A stretch of DNA of 64,000 nucleotides from Candidimonas nitroreducens (GCF_002209565.1 NZ_NJIH01000002.1:248001-312000), one strand, 5' to 3'; positions 29,301 through 40,091 are shown, counted from the first letter of the stretch. Notes: generated from the sequence alone by a model not told the origin. Program-made: numbers and translations.

Positions 29301-30419
29301 GGGCGCACCGTAGTTCTCGTCTTCCCAGGGCTCGATGCCATCGTCGAAGCGCAGATTGGACACGGTGAAGCCGGTCAGGCCGGCCTTGGGCTTGGAGCCG
29401 CGCCCGGTCGCGCCTTCGTCACGGATCTCGCCGCCGGCGCCGGTGGCGGCCCCGGGAAACGGCGCGATGGCGGTGGGATGGTTGTGGGTTTCCACCTTCA
29501 TCAGCGTGTGCACCGTGGCCGCGCGCCCCTGGTAGCGTGCCGCCTTGCCGCCCTCGCCCGGCAAGGCCGCGCAGAACTGCTGCGCCACGCCGCCTTCCAT
29601 GACGGCCGCATTGTCGGAATACGCCACCACCGTGCCGCGCGGCTGCTCCGCGTGCGTGGCACGGATCATGCCGAACAGGGTATGCGGCTGCTGCATGCCG
29701 TCTATGACCCACTGCGCGTTGAAGATCTTGTGGCGGCAATGTTCGCTGTTGGCCTGGGCGAACATCATCAGTTCTACGTCAGTGGCATTGCGCCCCAGGC
29801 CGGTGAAGGCCTCGAGCAGGTAGTCGATTTCGTCATCGGACAAGGCCAGGCCCAATTGGCGGTCGGCCTGCACCAGTGCGTCGCGCCCGCCCCCCAGTAT
29901 GTCGATCGCCTGCATGGGCTTGCCCGGCAGCGAGGCGAACAGCGCCGCGCCGTCGAAATCGGCATCGACCACGGTTTCGGTCATGCGGTCGTGCAGGCAG
30001 GCGGCGATCTGCGCCAGCTGCGGCTCGTCGATATTGCGCGCCCCCAGCAGGCGGCGGGCCGGCTGCAGGGTGTAGCGTATGCCGCGCTCGACGCGGCGCA
30101 CGGCGGCCAGGCCGCAATTGCGGGCAATGTCGGTGGCCTTGCTGGCCCAGGGCGACACCGTGCCCAGGCGCGGCACCACGCGCAGCACCAGCGTGTGCTT
30201 GTCCACCTGCGCCTGCGGCGCCTGGCGGCCGTCGTCCAGCAAGGCGTGCAGCCTCTGCGCTTCGGCTTCGCCCAGCGCCGGCTCGCACCATGCGTAGTGC
30301 TCGTACTGCCCCTGGATATCGGCTACCGGCAGGCCCAGTTGCGTAAAACGTTTGAGCAGTCGTTCGCGACGGAAATCGGACAGGGCCGAAGATCCGGGAA
30401 AATACAGAATGGAATTCAC
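26355..30419 (-). CDS. purL: Phosphoribosylformylglycinamidine synthase, single-chain
   Basis: Fourth step of purine synthesis: FGAR plus glutamine and ATP give FGAM. At 1354 residues it is the large single-chain form of Gram-negative bacteria (N-terminal PurS-like region, two AIRS-type synthetase halves, C-terminal glutaminase). The start is put at GTG 30419, giving [23 protein letters not shown]; a TTG 10 codons upstream is the alternative. [34 protein letters not shown] is the synthetase core. The glutaminase nucleophile Cys is in [10 protein letters not shown], with His and Glu in the C-terminal PHPERV. The gene is monocistronic; about 135 bp separate it from greB upstream. Confidence 0.97.
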   Translation of the reverse strand: MNSILYFPGSSALSDFRRERLLKRFTQLGLPVADIQGQYEHYAWCEPALGEAEAQRLHALLDDGRQAPQAQVDKHTLVLRVVPRLGTVSPWASKATDIARNCGLAAVRRVERGIRYTLQPARRLLGARNIDEPQLAQIAACLHDRMTETVVDADFDGAALFASLPGKPMQAIDILGGGRDALVQADRQLGLALSDDEIDYLLEAFTGLGRNATDVELMMFAQANSEHCRHKIFNAQWVIDGMQQPHTLFGMIRATHAEQPRGTVVAYSDNAAVMEGGVAQQFCAALPGEGGKAARYQGRAATVHTLMKVETHNHPTAIAPFPGAATGAGGEIRDEGATGRGSKPKAGLTGFTVSNLRFDDGIEPWEDENYGAPGRIASALDIMIEGPIGGAAFNNEFGRPNLLGYFRSYEQTAGERHWGYHKPIMIAGGLGAIDARLTHKDPIPPGALLIQLGGPGMRIGMGGGAASSMSAGANSADLDFDSVQRGNPEIQRRAQEVIDRCWQQGENNPILAIHDVGAGGLSNAFPELVNDAGRGAVFELRQVHVEESGLSPAEIWSNEAQERYVLAVLEQDLPRLDAIARRERCPYAVVGVATDERQLRVTCGEGLPGFSQPEPEEERPEFRPVDVPIDVILGKPPRMTRNVRRAPGAFAPLDLTVITLDEAIQRVLRHPTVANKSFLITIGDRTVGGLSSRDQMVGPWQVPVADCAVTLADFEGVRGEAMAMGERSPLAVIDAAASGRMAVAEALTNLVAADVRAIEDIKLSANWMAACGVEGQDAALYDTVFAVSAWCRQLGLSIPVGKDSLSMRTKWEEEGQAREVVAPVSLIVSAFAPVADVRATLTPQLRTDAGETVLILIDLGRGRNRLGGSILAQAFCQVGKAVPDLDEPESLLAFFRVIRQLYREGHILAYHDRSDGGLLATVCEMSFAGRVGVSINLDMLTIDPYASDWGDYKIRAEQLSVQRDELTLKALFSEEAGAVVQVPLAQRDLVLQQLREAGLSACSHVLGGLNQQDEIQFYRDGKCIYQHSRYDLGQQWSEVSRQIMARRDNPECARAEFETWQNAADPGFTPRVAFDPQEDVAAPYIATGARPRVAILREQGCNSQVEMAWAFDKAGFEAWDVHMTDLLAGRVRLDDVQGLVAVGGFSYGDVLGAGEGWARTIRYNAQLADQFAAYFGRADTFGLGVCNGCQMMAALAPMIPGAQHWPRFTRNLSEKYEARLSMVEIADSPSIFMQGMAGTRVPVAVAHGEGYADFSQQGDAAQVLNALNFIDNQGARTEAYPYNPNGSAQGLTGVTTPDGRYTVLMPHPERVTRNVMMSWAPARWGERDGIRADTPGGGYSPWMRMFRNARVWLG

Positions 30420-30584
30420 GATGGGGATACAGGCAGGAGGGTTGGCCAAAACCGCATTTTAACGGCTTATGCCTTTTCCGACCGGCTTGCCCTGCCTCCC
30501 GGAAGGTATATACGCGGGCCGCCCGCGCACCCCTGGCCCACGCCGCTGCGCGGGCGATTGCGCAGGCACCGCCAAGCCTGCCAT

Positions 30585-31139
30585 TCAGGCCGCGGGATAG
30601 TCGACTTCGAGGATCTCGAGCTCGTCCACGCCGGCCGGCGTGCGCAAGGTGACGGTATCGCCCTCGCGGGCCTTGATCAGCGCCCGCGCCACGGGCGATA
30701 TCCAGCTGATGCGGCCCTGCAGGGGCTCGGCCTCGTCGACGCCGACGATGGTAACGCGGTGCTCTTCGCCGGCTTTGTCCAGGTACAGCACCTTGGCGCC
30801 GAAAAAAATCTGGTCTTTGTTGGGCTGGGCCGCGGGGTCGACTACTTCGGCGATCTCCAGGCGCTTGGTCAGGAAGCGCATGCGCCGGTCGATTTCGCGC
30901 AGGCGCTTCTTGCCGTAGAGATAGTCGCCGTTCTCGGAACGGTCGCCGTTGGACGCCGCCCAGGACACCACCTGCACCACCGCCGGCCGCTCTTCATTCA
31001 TGAGATGCTCGAGTTCCGCGCGCAGCCGCTGATAGCCCTGCACCGTCATGTAGTTCTTGACGCCCGCCGGCAGGCTCTGCGCCTCGGGCCCGGCGTCGTC
31101 GTCGTTGTCTTCGGATTCCTTGACAAATGCCTTGTTCAT
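30585..31139 (-). CDS. greB: Transcription elongation factor GreB
   Basis: Cleavage factor that rescues backtracked RNA polymerase. The protein has 184 residues, slightly long for GreB because of an acidic N-terminal extension (ESEDNDDDAGPE). The coiled coil spans about 30-100 with the tip acidic residues in GDRSENGDY, the segment that enters the polymerase secondary channel. The C-terminal FKBP-like domain ends LRTPAGVDELEILEVDYPA, a GreB-type ending. GGTGG lies upstream of the ATG. A MITE-like element starts 41 bp upstream of the start codon, within the probable promoter region. Confidence 0.95.
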   Translation of the reverse strand: MNKAFVKESEDNDDDAGPEAQSLPAGVKNYMTVQGYQRLRAELEHLMNEERPAVVQVVSWAASNGDRSENGDYLYGKKRLREIDRRMRFLTKRLEIAEVVDPAAQPNKDQIFFGAKVLYLDKAGEEHRVTIVGVDEAEPLQGRISWISPVARALIKAREGDTVTLRTPAGVDELEILEVDYPAA

Positions 31140-31180
31140 GAGCTGCCACCGTTATACAGGACGTACTCTAACATCCTCTC

Positions 31181-31285
31181 ATTCCATTTCTAAATCGATC
31201 GCGATCAATCGCGAACACGAAAGCTAGGCGCAGGCAACATACCTGGCTCGGCAAGCGAAGCTGCCAAGACACAGGCCTGACACAG
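31181..31285 (-). repeat. MITE-like element, copy A (one end decayed)
   Basis: It starts with the 16-bp end ATTCCATTTCTAAATC and continues in a sequence clearly related to the reverse complement of copy B at 33207-33310. Shared parts include the first 21 bp and the 15-mer CGGCAAGCGAAGCTG. Copy A has about 12 extra bases after the end and lacks a recognisable second end, so its right edge is approximate. It lies between greB and the PHP gene. Confidence 0.75.
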
Positions 31286-31293
31286 AAAGGGGA

Positions 31294-32142
31294 TCAGGCC
31301 CAGTCGTGCCACACCGGCGTAAGGCCCGGCGGCAACGGCGGCAATGAGCCCAGATCCCGGCGGCTTTCAGCGAGGCTGTGGAAGTCTGAGCCGCAAGAGG
31401 CCAGGAAGCCATAGCGGCGCGCCACCTCGGCATACTGCCCGTACTGGTCGGGGCGATGGCTACCCGTGACGACCTCGATCGCCTCGCCGCCCAGTTGCTT
31501 GAACTCGTCGAACAAGGCGTCGAACTGCAGCCGGTCGTAGCGATAGCGGCCGGGGTGGGCGATGACCGCACGGCCGCCCGCCGCCAGGATCCAGCCCACC
31601 GCGTTGGCCAGGCTGGCCCAGTCGCCCGGCGCGTAGGCCGGCTTGCCCTCGCCCAGGTAGCGGTCGAAGGCGGCCTGCAGGTGCGTGCAGCGGCCCTGCT
31701 CGACCAGATAGCGGGCGAAATGAGTGCGGCTTACCAGCCGCGGGTTGCCGGCATAGGCCAGCGCCCCTTCGTAGGCGCCGGGTACGCCTAGCGCCTGCAG
31801 CGCATCGGCCATGCGCCGCGCACGTTGCAGGCGGCCGGTGCGTATGCCTTCCAGGCCGGCGTTCAGCGCGGCGTTGTGCGGGTCGATATGCAGGCCGACG
31901 ATGTGCACCGTCTGCCTGGCCCAGGTAACCGATATCTCGATGCCGTCTATGAATGGCAGGCCCAGCTCTTGCGCCTTTGTGCGCGCTTCGGCCAGCCCGG
32001 AAACCTCGTCATGGTCGGTCAGCGCCCAAAGCCCGACGCCGTGGGCATGCGCACGCGCCGCCAGCTCGCTTGGGCGCAGCACGCCGTCCGAGCATACGGA
32101 ATGGCAATGCAGATCGGCGTTCAGGGGCGGGGAATGGCTCAT
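31294..32142 (-). CDS. PHP-domain phosphoesterase (RNase AM/YciV-like)
   Basis: Metal-dependent phosphoesterase of 282 residues; GGAG sits 7 nt before the ATG at 32142. The PHP motifs are ADLHCHSVCSDG (His pair near 11-13), ALTDHDEVSG, GIEISV, VIAHPGRY and ASCGSDFHS. This is the pattern of the TrpH/YciV family, whose studied members hydrolyse 3',5'-nucleoside bisphosphates and trim 5' ends of RNA. The neighbouring hydrolase gene lies upstream on the same strand, 97 bp away. The function is inferred from the family. Confidence 0.88.
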   Translation of the reverse strand: MSHSPPLNADLHCHSVCSDGVLRPSELAARAHAHGVGLWALTDHDEVSGLAEARTKAQELGLPFIDGIEISVTWARQTVHIVGLHIDPHNAALNAGLEGIRTGRLQRARRMADALQALGVPGAYEGALAYAGNPRLVSRTHFARYLVEQGRCTHLQAAFDRYLGEGKPAYAPGDWASLANAVGWILAAGGRAVIAHPGRYRYDRLQFDALFDEFKQLGGEAIEVVTGSHRPDQYGQYAEVARRYGFLASCGSDFHSLAESRRDLGSLPPLPPGLTPVWHDWA

Positions 32143-32218
32143 TTGCGGCTCCACCGCCACGATAGCACGCCTGCGCCCGGCCGGCGTGCCGCCCGCTAGA
32201 GCGGCGCAGCCGGATAGG

Positions 32219-32236
32219 GCCTGTTCACACTAACAG
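32219..32236. terminator. Small hairpin between hydrolase and PHP genes
   Basis: CCTGTT-CACACT-AACAGG is a perfect 6-bp inverted repeat just beyond the end of the minus-strand hydrolase gene. It could end that transcript, but there is no T-run and the stem is short. Confidence 0.35.
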
Positions 32237-32239
32237 GTT

Positions 32240-33175
32240 CTAGGGCGCCAGCAGGAAATCGGCCACGGGCTCGATCTGCTCGGGCGTGAGCAAGGTCGGC
32301 GCGTGGCCCACGCCCGGCACCTCTATCAGGCGTGCCTGCGAGTTGCGCGCCAGCATTTCAGTGGCGGTTTCGCGCAGCAGCAGGTCGGACTGCGCACCGC
32401 GCACGATCAATACCGGCTCGGGCAAGCTGGCGTAGGCGGCCCACAGCAGCGCCTCGGCCTGCTGCATGGCCTGCGGCGTCTGCAGCTCGAAGGCTTTGGC
32501 AATCGCCAGGTCGTAATGCTTCACCCAGTGCTTGTCTTTGTAATTGAAGACGTGCCGGGTCAGTTGTTCCCATTGCTCGCGGCTGTGCGGGCCGAAGCCG
32601 GCGGAGACGGACTGGACATAGGCCACGGCCTCGTCGTGGGAATCGAACACTCCGGGCCGGCCCACGTACTCGCCGATGCGGGCCAGGCCGGCCATGTCCA
32701 GCTTCGGGCCTATGTCGTTCAGTACCATGCGGCCCATGCGCAGCGTGCGCTGCGGCGGCAGCCCGAATTCCGCCCGCGCGGCGCGGGCCGGCGCGGACAT
32801 GGCCAACGCGCCGGCCAAGCCCAGGCCTATCAGGCCGCCCATCGAGGTGCCCAGCCAATCGACACGCTCGGCGCCCAGGCGTGCGATCAGGGTAAGCATG
32901 TCGGCCACGTATTGCGGCACCACATAGCCGGCGGGATTGGCCAGCCAGTCGGAGCGCCCGCGGCCCACGACGTCGGGGCAGACCACGCGGTGATGCGGGC
33001 TGAGCCGGGCGGCAAGCGTATCGAAGTCGCGGCCGGTGCGGGTCAGGCCGTGCACGCACACCAGCACCCTGTCGTTGTCAGGGTCTCCCCATTCCCAATA
33101 GGCCATGCGATGCAGGCCCGATTGGCTTGCGCAAGTGACGTATTTGAGGCGAGGTTCGTTCAGGGGAGAGGCCAT
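32240..33175 (-). CDS. Alpha/beta-fold hydrolase
   Basis: Hydrolase of 311 residues. VLVCVHGLTRTGRDFDTLAARL holds the oxyanion HG motif, DWLGTSMGGLIGL the nucleophile Ser, and PGVGHAPTLLTPEQ the catalytic His. The N-terminal LHRMAYWEWGDPDNDRVLV is typical of a large group of hydrolases in Burkholderiales whose substrates are unknown. No strong ribosome site precedes the chosen ATG. The 134 bp upstream include MITE copy B, which must therefore lie in or near the promoter. Confidence 0.85.
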   Translation of the reverse strand: MASPLNEPRLKYVTCASQSGLHRMAYWEWGDPDNDRVLVCVHGLTRTGRDFDTLAARLSPHHRVVCPDVVGRGRSDWLANPAGYVVPQYVADMLTLIARLGAERVDWLGTSMGGLIGLGLAGALAMSAPARAARAEFGLPPQRTLRMGRMVLNDIGPKLDMAGLARIGEYVGRPGVFDSHDEAVAYVQSVSAGFGPHSREQWEQLTRHVFNYKDKHWVKHYDLAIAKAFELQTPQAMQQAEALLWAAYASLPEPVLIVRGAQSDLLLRETATEMLARNSQARLIEVPGVGHAPTLLTPEQIEPVADFLLAP

Positions 33176-33206
33176 AAGAGATCACCATGAAAGAAGCAGT
33201 GATCTT

Positions 33207-33310
33207 ATTCCATTTCTAAATCAACCGTGCACTTTGTCAGCTTCGCTTGCCGTACCAGGTGTACTGTCTGCGCTTCGCTTTCGCGTTCACGATCGATTTA
33301 GAAATGGAAT
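33207..33310. repeat. MITE-like element, copy B (complete, 104 bp)
   Basis: Bounded by ATTCCATTTCTAAATC (33207-33222) and its exact reverse complement GATTTAGAAATGGAAT (33295-33310). It has no coding capacity. The interior is related to copy A at 31181. The right end touches the bkdB stop codon (the stop shares base 33310). Terminal inverted repeats, small size and two dispersed copies are what defines a miniature inverted-repeat element. Confidence 0.85.
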
Positions 33311-34740
33311 TACTCCACGAACATGGTGGCGGGCGACTCCAGATAGGCGCGTATGGCCTGGACGAATTGGGCGGCGTGCAGGCCGTCGACCACGCGGTGG
33401 TCGAACGAGGACGACAGGTTCATCATCTTGCGCGCCACCACTGCGCCGCCCAGGATGACCGGGCGCTCGACGATGCGGTTGACGCCGACGATGGCCACCT
33501 CGGGGTAATTGATCACCGGCGTGGACACAATGCCGCCCAGCGGGCCCAGGCTGGTCAGGGTGATGGTCGAGCCGGAAAGCTCTTCGCGCACCGCCTGGCC
33601 GCGGCGCGCGGCCTGTGCCAGGCGCGCGATCTCGGCCGCATTGGCCCATAGTCCGCGCGACTCGGCGTGGCGCAGCACCGGCACCATCAGACCGTGTTCC
33701 GTCTGCGTGGCCACGCCCAGGTGTACGGCCTCGTAGCGCGTGACCACCCCAGCTTCATCGTCGTAGCGCGCGTTCATTTGCGGGAACTCGGCCACCGCCA
33801 GCACCATGGCCCGCGCCAGGAACGGCAGCAGCGTCAACCGCGGGCGCTGCTCGCCCCACTTGGCGTTGAGCCGGGCGCGCAAGGCCTCGATTTCGGTGAC
33901 GTCGACTTCTTCCACATACGAGAAATGCGGAATATGCCGCTTGGACTCCTGCATTTTCTGCGCGATCTTGCGCCGCAGGCCCACCACCGGCACTTCGACG
34001 CTGCCGTCGCGCGCGGCGTAGGCCGATGCCGCGGCACTTGGCACCGGCGCATCGTGATGGGCCTGCACGTCTTCGTGGCGGATGCGGCCGCCCGGGCCGC
34101 TGCCGCGCACGTCGCGCAGCTCCACGCCCAGCTCGCGGGCATGGCGGCGCACCGAAGGCGAGGCCAGCGGCTTTTCGCTAAGGTGCCGTGGGGAACCGGA
34201 AGCCGCAGCGGCCGCCGAAGACGGCTGCGAAGAAGGAGCCTCGCCGGCCTTTGATGCCACTGCCTGTACCGTACGCGAGCCCGCCGCGGTACTGGCGCCG
34301 GCGGCCGCGGCCGCCGCTACGTCGTGGCCAACGGCCGACATGGCCTGCGGCGCAGCGGAACCCTGGTTCGGTAGCTTGGCCGGAGGCTCGCCTTGCTCCG
34401 GTGCGCTGCTCGGCACCGCCTCGACCGCCGCGGGTGTCGCGGCCTCCATTGACGCAATCGCACCATGATCATGTGCGGCGCCCTGCCCGGCTTCGACTTC
34501 CAGGCGGATCAGTTCCGCACCCACGGCCAGCACATCGCCGACCTTGCCGCCCAGGGACACCACTTTGCCCACCACCGGCGAGGGAATCTCGACCGTGGCC
34601 TTGTCGGTCATGACGTCGGCCAGAACCTGGTCTTCGGCCACGCTGTCGCCCGGCTGCACGTGCCATTCGGCCAGCTCGACCTCGGCGATGCCTTCACCGA
34701 TGTCGGGCATCTTGATGACATGAATACGCGAAGAGGCCAT
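33310..34740 (-). CDS. bkdB: Branched-chain 2-oxoacid dehydrogenase E2 (lipoyl acyltransferase)
   Basis: Core acyltransferase of the branched-chain 2-oxoacid dehydrogenase complex (catabolism of Val, Leu, Ile). The protein has 476 residues from the ATG at 34740. The lipoyl domain (1-80) has the lipoylated Lys47 in DKATVE. A long Ala/Pro/Ser-rich linker follows, then the E1/E3-binding domain (SPSVRRHARELGVEL...GPGGRIRHEDV). The catalytic domain carries the active-site FDHRVVDG (His448, Asp452) close to the C terminus. It lies 4 bp behind bkdA2. No dihydrolipoamide dehydrogenase gene follows, so E3 must be supplied from elsewhere. A MITE-like repeat begins at the stop codon. Confidence 0.93.
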   Translation of the reverse strand: MASSRIHVIKMPDIGEGIAEVELAEWHVQPGDSVAEDQVLADVMTDKATVEIPSPVVGKVVSLGGKVGDVLAVGAELIRLEVEAGQGAAHDHGAIASMEAATPAAVEAVPSSAPEQGEPPAKLPNQGSAAPQAMSAVGHDVAAAAAAGASTAAGSRTVQAVASKAGEAPSSQPSSAAAAASGSPRHLSEKPLASPSVRRHARELGVELRDVRGSGPGGRIRHEDVQAHHDAPVPSAAASAYAARDGSVEVPVVGLRRKIAQKMQESKRHIPHFSYVEEVDVTEIEALRARLNAKWGEQRPRLTLLPFLARAMVLAVAEFPQMNARYDDEAGVVTRYEAVHLGVATQTEHGLMVPVLRHAESRGLWANAAEIARLAQAARRGQAVREELSGSTITLTSLGPLGGIVSTPVINYPEVAIVGVNRIVERPVILGGAVVARKMMNLSSSFDHRVVDGLHAAQFVQAIRAYLESPATMFVE

Positions 34741-34744
34741 GGCT

Positions 34745-35785
34745 TCAGTCCTCCAGCGCGCGCTTGAACGCCGCCCCGACCCGTGCCGGGCCCGGGAAGT
34801 AGTTCCATTCCTGCGCATGCGGATATGGCGTGTCCCAGCCCGCGACCCGCTGTATGGGGCTTTCCAGGTGGTAGAAGCAGTGTTCCTGCACCAGCGCCAC
34901 CAGCTCGGCGCCGAAGCCGCTGGTGCGCGTGGCCTCGTGCACCACCACGCAGCGCCCGGTCTTCTTGACCGACTCGACGATGGTGTGCAGATCCAGCGGC
35001 CAGATGCTGCGCAGGTCGATGATCTCGGCGTCTATGCCGGTTTCGCGGGCCGCGGCCTCGCAGACGAACACCATGGTTCCGTAGGTGATTACGGTCAGGG
35101 CCGCGCCCGGCCGGAACACGGCAGCCGATTCCAGCGGCACGGTGTAATAGCCTTCGGGGACTTCGCCCAGCGGATGCTTGGACCAGGGCACCACGGGGTT
35201 TTCGTGGTGGCCGTCGAACGGCCCGTTGTACAGGCGCTTGGGTTCCAGGAAGATTACCGGGTCGTCGCATTCGATGGAGGCGATCAGCAGCCCCTTGGCG
35301 TCATAGGGGTTGGAGGGCATGACCGTGCGCAGCCCGCTGACATGCGTGAACAGCGCTTCGGGACTCTGGCTGTGCGTCTGCCCGCCGTAGATGCCGCCGC
35401 CGCAGGGCATGCGTATGGTCAGCGGCGCGATGAATTCGCCCACCGAGCGGTAGCGCAGGCGGGCCGCCTCGGACACGATCTGGTCGGAGGCCGGATAGAA
35501 GTAATCGGCGAACTGGATCTCGACCACCGGACGCAGGCCGTAGGCGCCCATGCCCACTGCCGCGCCGACGATACCGCCTTCGGAAATCGGCGCATCGAAT
35601 ACGCGCGATGTGCCGTACTTGGCCTGCAGGCCTTCGGTGCAGCGGAACACGCCGCCGAAATAGCCCACGTCCTGGCCGAACACGACCACGTTGCTGTCGC
35701 GCTCCAGCATGATGTCCATGGCCGAGCGCAGCGCCTGGATCATGGTCATGGAGCGCACCGGCATGTTCTTGCTGTGCTGTTTCAT
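34745..35785 (-). CDS. bkdA2: Branched-chain 2-oxoacid dehydrogenase E1 beta
   Basis: Beta subunit of the thiamine-diphosphate decarboxylase component, 346 residues. ATG 35785 is preferred because GGAGGA lies 6 nt upstream; another ATG at 35791 overlaps the bkdA1 stop (ATGA) but sits directly on that ribosome site. Segments such as NVVVFGQDVGYFGGVFRCTEGL, FDAPISEGGIVG, GGIYGGQTHSQSPEA and IDLRSIWPLDLHTIVESV closely follow Pseudomonas BkdA2. It is translationally coupled to bkdA1. Confidence 0.95.
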   Translation of the reverse strand: MKQHSKNMPVRSMTMIQALRSAMDIMLERDSNVVVFGQDVGYFGGVFRCTEGLQAKYGTSRVFDAPISEGGIVGAAVGMGAYGLRPVVEIQFADYFYPASDQIVSEAARLRYRSVGEFIAPLTIRMPCGGGIYGGQTHSQSPEALFTHVSGLRTVMPSNPYDAKGLLIASIECDDPVIFLEPKRLYNGPFDGHHENPVVPWSKHPLGEVPEGYYTVPLESAAVFRPGAALTVITYGTMVFVCEAAARETGIDAEIIDLRSIWPLDLHTIVESVKKTGRCVVVHEATRTSGFGAELVALVQEHCFYHLESPIQRVAGWDTPYPHAQEWNYFPGPARVGAAFKRALED

Positions 35786-35787
35786 GG

Positions 35788-37326
<1,539 letters not shown>

Positions 37327-39930
37327 TCAACGCCCCTGCCAATAGCGGGGATATTGTTGCCGTTCGGCCTGCGCTGTCAGGCCGGTGGGGCGCGAGCGCA
37401 CTGTTATGGCGCCGTGCAGGTCGGTGCGCCAGAACTCTGTACCGGCGCGCCGCCAGCGTTGCTCGACGCCGCGGCCAGGGTGGCCGTAGCGGTTCCAGCG
37501 GCCCACCTGCGCCACGACGTGCGCCGCCTGTAGCCGCGCAATGAAGCGCGGCGCGGAAGATCCCGACGAACCGTGATGCGCCGCCATTGCCACGTCGGTG
37601 GGCGGCAGGCCGCTACGCACCAGGGCGGTTTCCTGCGCGGCACCGATGTCGCCGGTGAGCAGCAGCGAATGATGGGCGCCGCTGATGCGCAGCACGCAGC
37701 TTTGGCCATTGCGGCGATTGCCGCTCTTGCCGGACACGTAGGCAACACTGGCTTTCTGGGGGGCGTTGGAAGGCTCGACAAGGCCAACAGATTTGCTTGT
37801 CGACGAGTCGGCGGCATTGAAGACGACGGGGGTTCTGGCGCGTGCCGAAACCCGGGAGGCCGCAGAACCCTCGGGCCAGAAAAACTCGAAGCGCACACCG
37901 TCCACCTCCCAGGCCATGCCACGTTCGCAGCCAGACAAGGCCATGGGGCGCCTGACGGTATCGGTGGCCATGCCCAGCAGCCCGGCCTCGCGCCTGAGAT
38001 AGGCATCGAGGTCAAAGGAACTATAGGATTGCTGCACCGGAATTTCTCGCAGCACACTGCGCGCGCCGCCCACATGATCGATGTCCGCGTGCGAGATCAC
38101 CATCGCGTCCAGCCGGCGGATGCCGCGCGCCTGCAGAAAAGGCACGATCGTGCGCGCACCTTGATCGGCATCGGGGCCGATGCGCAGGCCCGTATCGAAC
38201 AGCAGCGCATGCGCGGCGGTCTGTACCACGATGGCGCTGGATTGCCCGACGTCCAGCGCATACATATCCCAGCCGCCCGGCGGCGGCTTTTCAGGCCGCC
38301 ACGCCAGGGCCGGCAAGATCAGCAGCCAGCCGCCATGCCTGGCGGGAAAACCGCGAGGCAGCATGGCTACCCCTACCCCCAGAAATGCCAGGGCCACCGC
38401 CCACCATGGCGCCTGCGGCACGCCGACGCTGGCGGCCGGCAGTGCGGCCAGCCATTGCGTGGGCCACATCGCGGCCTGCAGGACGGCATGCGCCAGCCAT
38501 GCCAGGCCACCGGCCGCACTGTCCAGGCCAGGCACGACGGCGCAGGCCGCGGCCAGCAACGACACGGGTGTGATCACCATCTCGACCAGCGGAATGGCGT
38601 AGGCATTGGACAACGGCGACACCAGCGAAACCTGATGGAAGATAAGGGCCAGCAGCGGCATGAGCGCTGCATTGATGGCCAGCTGCAGCCGCGCCGCCGC
38701 GCATACCAGGCGCCAGGCGCGCCGCGGGCGGGTTTCCTGCAGACCGGCCGCAGCCTGACCCACCCAGGACTGCGCCGCCAGCAGCACGCAGACGGCGCCG
38801 AAGGACAGCCAGAAGCCGCTGGCCAACGGCGCCCAGGGATCGAGCAGCACGACCGCGCAGAGCGCGATGCACAGCAGGCGCGAGGCTTTGACTGGCAGGC
38901 GCAATATCTGGCCGCCGGCGGCCACCGCCAGCATCAGGAAGGTGCGCTGCGCCGGCACGCCCCAGCCTGCCAGCAGGCAATACAGCCATGCCACGAGCAA
39001 GGCGGTGCTTGCGGCCGCGACCTGCGCCGGCATGCGCTCGGCCAGCGCCCGGCCGCGCCAGCGCGCTCTGCGCCACAGCCAGTACATCGCCACCGCACCC
39101 AGTGCCGCGATCATGGTGATGTGCGAGCCGCTGATGGACACCAGATGCGTGATGCCGCTGCGATTGAATACCTGCCAATCGGCGGCATCGACCCCGGCCT
39201 GGTCGCCGATGACCAGCGCCAGCAGCACGGGGCCATAGCGCATGCCCTGCAGGTGCGGGCTCATGGCTCGGCGCACGTAGTGACGCACGCGATTGGCGAC
39301 GATGGCCAGTCCCGCCCAGGGTTCGTCGCGCAGATAGCGCGGCGTGCCGCGCACGCTGCCGCTGGCGCGCAGGCCGCGGGCAAAAGCATGGCCCTCGTAG
39401 TCGAAGCCGCCCGGGTTGCGAATGCCTTGCGGCCGCTTCAGATTCAGCGACATGCGCCATACCTGGCCCGGCACCAGCTCGGGAAAAGGCTGGGACGGTG
39501 CGCCGCGGCGGCCATAAGGCCCGGCATAGCCGGGCGCGTTCCAGGACACCAGGATGCGCGAGGGCACACCCGCCGGTATGGATTCGATGACCTCGGCCTC
39601 GAAGCGGCGGTTGTCCGGGCCGAGCCGCACCAGATCCGCCACACGCAGCACTACCCGCGAGACGCGGTTCTCGTTGCCGGGCGCCAGTTCGTCGGCCAGG
39701 CGATGCTCGATACGCGCCAGTACCAGCAGCAGCCCGGCCGCCGCGGCCCATAGCGGCCAGGCCTGGCGCGGCAAGCGCTGGCGCCGCCGCATGCCCAGCA
39801 TGACCGCAAGCAGGGCCAGCAGCGCAGCCCAGGCCGCGGCCATCCAGCCCGGCGGGATCGACACTGCGGGCAAGCCATGTGCCGCCCAGGTCACAAGCGC
39901 GACGGCCAACAGGCAGCAGCGTCCCGTCAC
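37327..39930 (-). CDS. comEC: ComEC/Rec2-type DNA uptake channel
   Basis: Inner-membrane channel that brings single-stranded DNA into the cytoplasm during natural transformation. The protein has 867 residues: an N-terminal membrane and OB-like region (about 1-200), the competence core with many membrane segments (about 205-500, including GDQAGVDAADWQVFNRSGITHLVSISGSH), and a C-terminal metallo-beta-lactamase-like domain with DVGQSSAIVV, ISHADIDHVGG and AAHHGSSGSS. The H-x-D-x-D-H metal motif is intact. Its presence shows capacity for DNA uptake but does not prove competence, because the other com/pil genes are outside the window. Confidence 0.93.
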   Translation of the reverse strand: MTGRCCLLAVALVTWAAHGLPAVSIPPGWMAAAWAALLALLAVMLGMRRRQRLPRQAWPLWAAAAGLLLVLARIEHRLADELAPGNENRVSRVVLRVADLVRLGPDNRRFEAEVIESIPAGVPSRILVSWNAPGYAGPYGRRGAPSQPFPELVPGQVWRMSLNLKRPQGIRNPGGFDYEGHAFARGLRASGSVRGTPRYLRDEPWAGLAIVANRVRHYVRRAMSPHLQGMRYGPVLLALVIGDQAGVDAADWQVFNRSGITHLVSISGSHITMIAALGAVAMYWLWRRARWRGRALAERMPAQVAAASTALLVAWLYCLLAGWGVPAQRTFLMLAVAAGGQILRLPVKASRLLCIALCAVVLLDPWAPLASGFWLSFGAVCVLLAAQSWVGQAAAGLQETRPRRAWRLVCAAARLQLAINAALMPLLALIFHQVSLVSPLSNAYAIPLVEMVITPVSLLAAACAVVPGLDSAAGGLAWLAHAVLQAAMWPTQWLAALPAASVGVPQAPWWAVALAFLGVGVAMLPRGFPARHGGWLLILPALAWRPEKPPPGGWDMYALDVGQSSAIVVQTAAHALLFDTGLRIGPDADQGARTIVPFLQARGIRRLDAMVISHADIDHVGGARSVLREIPVQQSYSSFDLDAYLRREAGLLGMATDTVRRPMALSGCERGMAWEVDGVRFEFFWPEGSAASRVSARARTPVVFNAADSSTSKSVGLVEPSNAPQKASVAYVSGKSGNRRNGQSCVLRISGAHHSLLLTGDIGAAQETALVRSGLPPTDVAMAAHHGSSGSSAPRFIARLQAAHVVAQVGRWNRYGHPGRGVEQRWRRAGTEFWRTDLHGAITVRSRPTGLTAQAERQQYPRYWQGR

Positions 39931-40065
39931 GCCCGGCCTCCTTCATAAATAAGGACAGCTTATTCGGCCCGAGCGCAAATGCCATCCGTGCAGGGACAAT
40001 GGCAGCACTGCGCAGTACTACCAATTTTCGGGTCGGCTGTATGCCCGAAGGTATACATTTAATGC

Positions 40066-40081
40066 TTGACGTTAAACGCTA
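40066..40081. promoter_or_regulatory. Candidate higBA operator
   Basis: TTGACGTTAAACGCTA just upstream of the toxin start has dyad character (GACGTT / AAACGC) and sits in an AT-rich promoter-like stretch. HigA antitoxins normally bind such palindromes over their own promoter. The match is imperfect. Confidence 0.3.
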
Positions 40082-40091
40082 TAAAATGCCC

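Noticed and set aside
26163-31193. A very long open frame on the plus strand opposite purL and greB
   Set aside because: It lies antisense to purL and greB, both with complete motifs. Its protein is rich in Arg, His, Gly and Ala without domains, as expected from the complement of GC-rich codons.
37573-39753. Plus-strand open frame opposite comEC
   Set aside because: It is antisense to comEC and rich in His, Gln and Arg, with no domain and no ribosome site.
40056-40091. A sigma-70 promoter TTGACG / TATAAA ahead of higB
   Set aside because: The two boxes are only 8 bp apart, which is too close to work together; the sequence is better seen as an operator-like dyad.
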